A DNA stretch of 64,000 nt. Source: Rhizobacter terrae. GTDB taxonomy: Bacteria > Pseudomonadota > Gammaproteobacteria > Burkholderiales > Burkholderiaceae_C. The position numbers and the translations under genes were made by a program. How positions within the stretch are numbered: position 1 is the first letter of the stretch; each line of letters opens with the position of its first letter. The stretch is taken from positions 115,140 through 179,139 of the forward strand of contig NZ_QUSW01000007.1 of NCBI RefSeq assembly GCF_003852895.1, given 5' to 3'. The notes beneath the pieces are model-generated. The model searched no databases. It had not been told where the DNA came from and saw only the letters and a list, made by a program, of their open reading frames with translations. Positions 54,586 to 63,100 of this stretch are shown here, in pieces.

Positions 54586-54640
54586 GCGGCGCGCGTCCTG
54601 CTCAGGCGCGCCGCGCGGGGCCGAAGCCCGCCCGGTGACG

Positions 54641-55687
54641 TCAGACCAGCTTCTTCAGAAGCTCGGCCTTCTTCGCATCGAACTCTTCCTGCGTGAGGAT
54701 GCCCTTGGCCTTGAGGTCGCCCAGCTTTTCCAGCGTGGCCATCACGTCCTCGGGCTTCACGCCCGCGGCCGCGGCGGCAGCAACAGGTGCCGCCTGCTGG
54801 GGATGCATGCTGCCTTGCAGGCCTTGCGCGAGCTGGCTGGCCATCACCTGGCCCAGGGCCACGCCGGCGCCCAGGCCCATGGCGTCGCCGGCCATGCCGC
54901 CACCGCCCGCACCGGCGGCCAGCTGGGGCATGGCTTGTGCCGTCTGGTATTGCATGAACTTGCCCATGTCGTTGCCGACCATGCCCATGCCGATCTTCTG
55001 GTCGAGGATCTTCTGCAGCTCTTCAGGCAGCGACACGCTTTGCAGCGTGACGCCTTCGAGTTTCAGGCCGATGGCCTCGAAGGCCGGCCCGGTGGCCAGG
55101 CGCAGCTGGTTGGCGAACTCGACCTGGTTGGCCGCGAGGTCCAGGAAGGCCAGGCCGCTGGAAGCGACGGCATCGGAGATGTGCTGCAGCATCAGCGCGC
55201 GCAGTTGGCCGTCGAGGTCGGCGGTGGTGTAGATGTCGCGCGTGCCGGAGATCTGCTGGTAGAAGAGCTTCGGGTCGACGATGCGATAGCTGTAGTTGCC
55301 GAAGGCGCGCAGGCGCACGGCGCCGAAGTCCTTGTCGCGGATGGTGACCGGCTGGGTGGTGCCCCAGCGCTGGTCGATCTGCATTCGCGTGCTGAAGAAG
55401 TAGACGTCGCTCTTGAACGGGCTCTGGAAGAGCTTGTCCCAGTTCTGCAGGTAGGTGAGCACCGGCAGGGTGCTGGTGTTGAGCGTGTAGCGGCCCGGGC
55501 CGAAGACGTCGGCGATCTTGCCTTCGTTGACGAACACGGCCATCTGTGAATCGCGCACCGTGAGCGAGCCGCCGTACTGGATCTCGTTGCCGGCCATCGG
55601 GTAGCGCCAGGCGAGGGTGCCGTCGCCGGATTCCGTCCACTCCAGAACGTCGATGAACTGCTTCTTGATGAAATCCATCAGCCCCAT
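54641..55687 (-). CDS. SPFH-domain protein with C-terminal SHOCT domain
   Basis: A 348-residue protein of the virion-core/YdjI-like SPFH type (MGLMDFIKKQFIDVLEWTESGDGTLAWRYPMAGNEIQYGGSLTVRDSQMAVFVNEGKIADVFGPGRYTLNT...). The coiled SPFH body leads to a Gly/Ala-rich linker and a SHOCT domain (MATLEKLGDLKAKGILTQEEFDAKKAELLKKL) that targets membranes or proteins. It should form oligomeric rings or sheets on the inner membrane. It is the first gene of the operon; the promoter lies in 55688-55775, shared with the divergent UbiH-type gene. Confidence 0.9.
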   Translation of the reverse strand: MGLMDFIKKQFIDVLEWTESGDGTLAWRYPMAGNEIQYGGSLTVRDSQMAVFVNEGKIADVFGPGRYTLNTSTLPVLTYLQNWDKLFQSPFKSDVYFFSTRMQIDQRWGTTQPVTIRDKDFGAVRLRAFGNYSYRIVDPKLFYQQISGTRDIYTTADLDGQLRALMLQHISDAVASSGLAFLDLAANQVEFANQLRLATGPAFEAIGLKLEGVTLQSVSLPEELQKILDQKIGMGMVGNDMGKFMQYQTAQAMPQLAAGAGGGGMAGDAMGLGAGVALGQVMASQLAQGLQGSMHPQQAAPVAAAAAAGVKPEDVMATLEKLGDLKAKGILTQEEFDAKKAELLKKLV

Positions 55688-55775
55688 GGCGATTTCCCTT
55701 CCAAATGACCCCGGAACCCCGGGTGCGGCGAATAATACGACGCGCCATTGAAATGAATACCCCCGGAGGTGTGAG

Positions 55776-57002
55776 TTGACCGCGAATGCGAGCGGAAGTG
55801 CCGTGCTGGAATCGGCGGCGGCGAAAAACCTGAACCTGGCGGTGATCGGCGCCGGCCCCGTGGGGCTGGCGCTGGCCCTGCATGCAGCCCGTGCCCTGCC
55901 CGGGGCGCGCATCTCCGTCTTCGACGCCCGCCCGGCCGACAAGGACGTCTCGGGCGATCCGCGCACGCTGGCGCTGTCGCTGGGCAGTGTGCAAATGCTG
56001 CAGCGCGTGGGCGCCTGGAACGACGCGGCGGCGCAACGCATCCTGGAGGTGCATGTGTCGCAGCAGCCGCCGTCGCTGCCGGCCATCCTGGGCGGGCTGG
56101 TGCCGGAGCCGGAAGTGCGCATCCGGGCCATCGACGAGGCGGTGCCGATGCTGGGGGCGGTGCTGAGTTACGGCGCCATCGTCGCGCCCTTGCAGAAGGC
56201 GTGGTTCGAGGCGGTGGCGCAGGCGCCGCAGCGGTTGTTCACGCGTTTCGGGTCGCCGGTGAAGGCGCTCAAGCCGGTGGCTGGCGGGGTGGAGGTGGAT
56301 GCGGGCATTGCGGAGATCTTCGACTTGGCCGTGGTGGCCGAAGGCGGGGTGTTTTCCGACCAGGTGCGCAAGTCGGTGACGCACGACTACCGGCAGACCG
56401 CCTGGGTGGGCACGGTGACGCTGGCCGACCCGAAGCCGGGCGTCGCTTTCGAGCGCTTCACCCGCCACGGGCCGGCCGCGCTGCTGCCCTTGAAGGACGG
56501 CAAGGCGGGCCTGGTGTGGTGCGTCAACAGCGACGACGATCCGGTCGATCCCTTGTCGGACGAGCAGCGGCTGGTGGTGCTCAATACCCTCTTCCATCCG
56601 GAGGTCGGTGCGATTGCAGCGGTGTCGCCTCTCAAGCGATTTGCGCTGGGATTGAACGCCGAGCGCACGCTCACCCAGGGGCGAACCGTGCGCATCGGCA
56701 ACGCGGCGCAGACCTTGCACCCGGTGGCGGGGCAGGGGCTGAACCTGGGCCTGCGCGATGCGTTCGAGCTGGTGCGGGCCTTGTCGAAGTCGGCAGATGT
56801 GGATGCGGTCTTGCGCCGGCTCGAATGGACCCGCGGGCCTGACCGCTGGGCCATGATTGCCGCGACGGATTTCCTGGCGCGCAGCTTCACCTGGCATCTG
56901 CCGGGGGCGGGGGCGGCGCGGGGCCTGGGCATGGTTGCCCTGCAGGCGCTGAAGCCGGTGAAGTCGGCGCTGGCAAGGCAGATGATGTTTGGTTCGCGCT
57001 AG
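55776..57002 (+). CDS. UbiH/VisC-type FAD-dependent monooxygenase
   Basis: A 408-residue flavoprotein. The FAD motif is LAVIGAGPVGLALALHAARAL (about 21-40). DPRTLALSLGSVQML contains the UbiH-family DxRxxALS-like element, and the second flavin motif is RIGNAAQTLHPVAGQGLNLGLRDAFEL. It hydroxylates a ubiquinone precursor ring in the UbiH/I/F family; which step is not clear. TTG start at 55776 with CCGGAGG upstream. Confidence 0.87.
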   Translation: MTANASGSAVLESAAAKNLNLAVIGAGPVGLALALHAARALPGARISVFDARPADKDVSGDPRTLALSLGSVQMLQRVGAWNDAAAQRILEVHVSQQPPSLPAILGGLVPEPEVRIRAIDEAVPMLGAVLSYGAIVAPLQKAWFEAVAQAPQRLFTRFGSPVKALKPVAGGVEVDAGIAEIFDLAVVAEGGVFSDQVRKSVTHDYRQTAWVGTVTLADPKPGVAFERFTRHGPAALLPLKDGKAGLVWCVNSDDDPVDPLSDEQRLVVLNTLFHPEVGAIAAVSPLKRFALGLNAERTLTQGRTVRIGNAAQTLHPVAGQGLNLGLRDAFELVRALSKSADVDAVLRRLEWTRGPDRWAMIAATDFLARSFTWHLPGAGAARGLGMVALQALKPVKSALARQMMFGSR

Positions 57003-57183
57003 TGCCCAGGCCCCGGATTAATGCTCCTCACCCACCAACCCCGATGTAACTCAATGTGACTTGCGCGCAATGCGCACAGCCCGGCTAAACCGCCGGCGTT
57101 TCCCTCGGACAGATTGTCTTGTGGCTCGAAGGTTTGCCAGAGGTGGCGACCGGGCATCAGAGAGAACTCCGGGAGAAAGAGAC

Positions 57184-60100
57184 ATGGTGGCAATCGTCAG
57201 CGGCAACAGCCTGGGCGTGAGCTTGAGTTCGTTGACGACGCTGGGCCAACGCGGGGCGATCGGCAACGCGGGCAATGGCCGCTCAGGCGAATCCGCCTAT
57301 GTGAACACAGCCACCGGCAACCTGGTGCTGCAGGACCTTGACGAGAGCTGGGCCGGTCACGGCTTGACCACCCAGACGCTGCGCACCTACAACAGCCTGG
57401 GGCAACTCACCGACGACAACGGAGACAACTGGTCGCTGGGCACCTACGTCAACCAGATGCGGCTCACGGGCACGCTGAACACGGCGGGCAGCACCATCGT
57501 TCGCACCGAGCGCGACGGCGCCCAGGCGACCTATGCCTGGGATGCGGCGAGCGGCAAGTACCTGAGCACTGCCGGTGCCGGCGCCTACGACAGCTTCGGC
57601 TACGAAAGCGGCACCACCTACCCCTACGTCTGGACGGACGGGAGCACCGGCCTGACCGAGCGCTACGACGCCGCCACCGGCCGGTTGATGGTTACCAAGG
57701 ACGCCTCGGGCAACACGCTGCAGTACACCTACGGCGCCAGCGGCAGCATTGAAAGCATCGTCGACCCCAACGGCGATCGCCGCACGTTCTATGACTACAG
57801 CGGGACCAAGCTCACGCAGGTGCGCACGGTGGTGGCCGGTGGCGCGAACGTGGTGCGCGTGCGCTACGACTACGACACCAGCAACCGGCTGTACCACGTG
57901 ACGGTGGACCTCACGCCCGAAGACGGCAGCATCGCCGACGGCAAGGTCTACACCACCACCTACACCTACGAAGGCGGTAGCGCGCGGGTCGCGACCATCA
58001 CCCAGAGCGACGGCACCAGCCTGGGCATCACCTACCAGTTGGTGGGCTCCGACTACCGCGTTCGGACCCTGACCGATGCGCTGGGCAACACCACCAGCTT
58101 CAGCTATGACACCGTCAACCGCAAGACGACGGTGACCGATGCGTTGACCCAGGCGACGGTGTACAGCTACGACGCGCAAGGGCAGCTCACCCAGGTGACG
58201 GGGCCGGCTGTCAACGGCGTGTCCGCCATCACCCGCTACACCTACAACGCCAACGGCGACGTGACGCAGGTGATGGATGCGGAAGGCCGCACGGTCGACA
58301 TGCAGTACGACGCGCGCGGCAACCTCACGCTGCAGCGCGACTCGGCGGGCAATACGCTCGTGCGGACCTATAACGCTGCGAATCAGCTGTTGACCGAGTC
58401 GGTGCCGAGCAATGGGGACAGCAGCGGCATTGCGCCAGCGCCGGGCGGGTTGATTGCGGACAACAGCATCAGCGTGGTGGCCGACACGGTGACCAAGACC
58501 GGTGGCGTGGACGGCTGGAACGCCGGCTTCAGCAGCCGAGAAGGCTTCACCAGCGGCGCGTACGTCAGCTTCGTACCGGCGCAGAACAACAAGTACTTGA
58601 TGGTCGGTCTGAACACCGACCCGGGAACCGACAGTGGTTACGCCACCATCGACTACGCGATCTACGCGCGGGCCGACGGCATCATCGACGCCTTCGAGAA
58701 CGGCGTGGCGTACAGCTCCCTGGCCAGCTATTCGGCGGGCGATGTGCTGTCAGTGGCCTATGACGGCACCAATGTCGTCTACATGAAGAACGGCGTGGTC
58801 ATCCGTACGGTGGCGGCCACGATCACCCAGCCGTTGTATGCGGATTCCTCGTTCTTCCATGTCGGAGGAAAGATCTCCAACCTGGAATACGGCGACTGCA
58901 AGTTCGTCAACGACGCCGGCATCAGCCTGCTGGGAACGACTGCGTCCAAGACGGCTGGAGGTGATTCCTGGAACGCCGGTTTCCACAGCAAGACGGGCTA
59001 CTCGGGTGGTGCGTCGGTGAGTTTCACCGCCACGCAGAACAACAAGTACGCCATCGTTGGCTTGAACACAGACCCGTGGTCGACCAAGGATTCGAATCTG
59101 GTCGACTGGGGCATCTATCTGCGAGGCGACGGAACAGCCTGCACCGTCCAGTCCGGCAATCCTACACAGGAGCTGGGCAGCTACGCAGCCGGCGATTCCT
59201 TTGCCGTCACCTACGACGGTGCGACGGTCTACTACGTCAAGAACGGCACGGTGGTGCGGACGGTCGCGGCCACCATTGCCCAACCGCTGTACGCGGACGC
59301 GTCGTTCTACAGCATGGGCGCCAAGGTGACGAACCTGGCGTTTGGCGGCACGCAGTTCAGCAACGGTGCTGGCATGCTGCTCATGGGCGACACCGCAGTC
59401 AAGGTCGGTGGCGCCACGGCTGTCTGGGACTCCGGTTTCAACAGCAAGGAAGGGTATGCCGGCGGAGCTTACGTGAGCTTCGTGGCTGCACAGGCTGACA
59501 AGTACCTCATGGTCGGCCTGAACACCGATCCAGGCGCGCCCAAGGACTCCAACAACGTTGACTGGGGCATCTACCTGCGCGGAAACGGAACGGCCTGCGC
59601 CACGCGCAATGGGTCGGCATTGCTGGAGCTAGGCAGCTACGCCGCTGGCGACCGGTTCTCGGTGACCTATGACGGGTCGACGGTCTATTACCTGAAGAAC
59701 GGGGCGATCGTCTACTCGGTGACCGCGACCATCTCCCAGCCTTTGTACGCGGATTCAGCCTTCTACAGCTTGGGCGCCAAGGTCATCGGGCTCCAATTCG
59801 GCGCGACGCCGTTCATTGGCGATGCCAACGTGCTGCTGGTGGGTGGCTCGGCCACGAAGGTGTCCGGCTCGGAGTACGTGTGGGATGCAGGCTTCCACAG
59901 TGCGACCAGCTCCGTGGGCAGCGCCGCGGTCAGCTTCGTCACGCCGCAGAACGACCGGTACCTGATGGTGGGTCTGAACACCGACCCCCTGGCCGACAAC
60001 AGCTACGCATCGCTGGACTGGGCGATGTATTGCCGTGCCGGAGGTTCGCTGTGCGCCTACGAGAACGGCAACCCGGCGCAGGAGCTTGGCAGCTATGCCG

Positions 60101-63100
60101 CCGGAGACTCGCTCGCTGTGACCTATGACGGCGCCAATGTGCGCTACATCAAGAATGGCGTGGTGCTGCGCACGGTGGCGGCGACGATCACCCAGCCTTT
60201 GTATGCGGACGCGTCTTTCTACCAGATCGGTTCGAAAGTCACCGACCTGAAGTTCGGCGCATTGCCGGCTGCCAGAAGCCGCTACGTCTACGACGCCTCC
60301 GGCAAGAACCAACTGCGCTACACGATCAGCCCCGAAGGCCGGGTGACGGAGTACGTCTACAACAGCCGCGGCGAGCGCACGGCGAGCATCCAGTACGCCG
60401 CCAGCCTGTATGCGGTGAACCGCCTGCGCGAGGCTGACGTCCCCACCGAGGCGCAGATGGCCGCCTGGGCGGCAGGACAGGACCGCAGCAAGACGCTGCG
60501 CCAGGACTACGCCTACGACGCCATCGGCCAACTGTCGAGCACGACCACCTATGCCAGCGTGGACGTGAACGGTGTCGGGGTGACCGACGGCACGCAATCG
60601 CTCACGCAGTACGTGTACGACCCGCGCGGCCGCCTGCTGAGCACGATCACGCCCAAGGGCGCGACGACGCAGTACACCTACGATGGCCTGGGTCGCGTGC
60701 GCACGGTGAGCAACCTCGCCCTGGGCGAGACCACCACCACCGAGTACGACGACGCCAACAACAAGACCAAGATCACGGCGGCCAATGGCCTGGTGACCAC
60801 CAGCACCTACGACCGGGCCGGACGGCTGGTGTCGGTGCTGCAGTCCAACGCTGGCGGCACCAACCTGGGCGAGGCCAAGTCTTACTACGATGCGGACAAC
60901 CGCCTGCGCATGAGCGTGGACGCCACCGGCGTGCGGCACTGGTTCATCTACGACGAGGCTGACCGCATGGTGGCCGAGGTGGATGCACTCGGGCAGCTCA
61001 CCGAGTACGTCTATGACAAGAACAACCAGGTCACGCAGATCATCGGCTACACCAACGCCGTGAGCGTGAGTGCATTGGTCGACGGCTCCGGCAATCCGCT
61101 GAACGTGAGCCTGGCGAGCATCCGCCCGGCGGGCTCGTCCACCGACCGCAAGAGCTGGAAGGCGTATGACAGTGCCAACCGGCTGGTCAAGACGATCAGC
61201 GCGCTGGGCGAAGTCACCGAACTGAGCTATGACGCCGCCTCGCGCGTGGTGGCCACCACGCGCTACTCCGCCACCATCGATGTGAGCGGCCTGGGGTCCA
61301 ACCCGTCCCCGGCTTCCATTGCCCCGGCGCGTACTGCCTGGGACCGCACCGAGCGCAGCTTCTACGACAACGACGGTCGCCTGCTGGGCACGCTGGATGC
61401 CGCCGGCAGCCTCACCGAGAACCAATACGACGCGGCCGGCGAGCTGACCGGCAGCGTGCGTCATGCGAACGCCGCAGCGGGTTCAGGCGCCCTGCTGGGA
61501 CAGGTCCGTCCGCAGGACGCCGCCGGCGACAGCCGCACGGTGTTCTTCTACAACGCGAAGGGCCAGGCGGTAGCCGCGCTGGACGCTGAGGGCTATCTCA
61601 CCGAGACGGTGTACGACGCCAACGGCAACGTGGACCGCAGCCTGCGCTACGCCACCCGCGTGAGCAACCCGGTGAACGCCGGTGCGAGCCTGGCCAACGT
61701 GCGGCCGGGGTCGTCCGAAGAACTGGTGCGCTACACCTACGACGCCATCAACCGGGTGCTGACCAAGCGCATCGATCCGGCGGGGCTGAATATCACCACC
61801 AGCAGCGTCTATGACGACGTCAACAACAAGCTGACGGTGACCGATGCGGCGGGCACGGTGAGCGTGACCACCTTTGACTTGAAGGGGCAGGTGCTCAACG
61901 TGACGCTGGACCCGTCGGGCCTGAATATTCAGTCCAGCAGTACTTACGACAACGCCGGACGGGTGCTGACCACCACCGATGCCAACGGCACGGTCACCAG
62001 GTTCAATTACGACGCGCTGGGCCGCAAGGCCAGCGTGCAGGTGGACCCCACGGGGCTGAACCTGACCACGCAGTATTTCTACGATGCGGCGGGCAACCTG
62101 GCGCGCACGATCGATGCGGCTGGCAACCACACGCGCTACCTGTACGACGCGGACAACCACCTGCGCTACACGTTGGATGCGGAGTACGGGCTGACGGAGA
62201 ACGTCTACAACCAGCTCGGGCAGGTCAAGCAGACCATCCGCTACGCCGAGCGGCAGATGGGCATCCAGACCTTCCCGCAGGCCAACGGGACCATCGCCAA
62301 CAGCTTCGCGTACTTCACGCCGAACGCGGACAAGGACCAGGTCACCAGCTACGCCTATGACAAGGACGGTCGGGTGGTCTACACGATCGACCCGACGAAT
62401 GCGGTGACGCAGCAGCGCTACGACGCGCTGGGTCGGGTGGTGGAGACGATCCGCTACGCCAACACGATTGTGGTGCCGGCGGCGCTCAAGCCGGAGAACG
62501 TGGCGTCTGCGATCACGGCCAGTACGACGGCCGACCGAAGCACGAGGTTTGTATACGACGCGCTGAACCGGCTGCGCTTCACCATCGACGCCAACGGCAG
62601 CGTGAACGAGACGCGCTACGACTACGCGGGCAATGTAGAGCGCACGATCGTCTACGGCACGGCGGTCAACCGCGCCTTGCTGGCGGATGCGACGACGCCG
62701 GCCGACATGATCGTCGGCAAGGCAGGTGTGGCAGCGATCGTGAGCGCCAATCCTGCCGTGGATCAGGTCACCGTCTTCACCTATGACAAGGCGGGGCGCA
62801 AGAGCACCCAGACGGTGGACCCGGCGGGGCTGAACCAGGTCACGCAGTACGCCTACGACGCCGGCGGCAACCTCGCGCGGATCATCGATGCGAACCTGCA
62901 GCACACGCGCTACACCTACGACCGGGGGAACCGGCTGAAGTACAGCCTTGATCCGGAATACGGCCTCACGGAGAACATCTACGACGCGGCTGGACACGTC
63001 ACGCAGACCATCCGCTATGCCGCCAGGCAGATGGGTATCAACACTGCCGTCCAGGCCAATGGCATCGTCTCCAACAACTATGCGTGGATCACGCCGACGG

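Noticed and set aside
58501..60270. CRISPR-like array because of regular repetition
   Set aside because: The period is about 455 bases, in frame within a coding sequence, with no short repeats and spacers and no cas genes.
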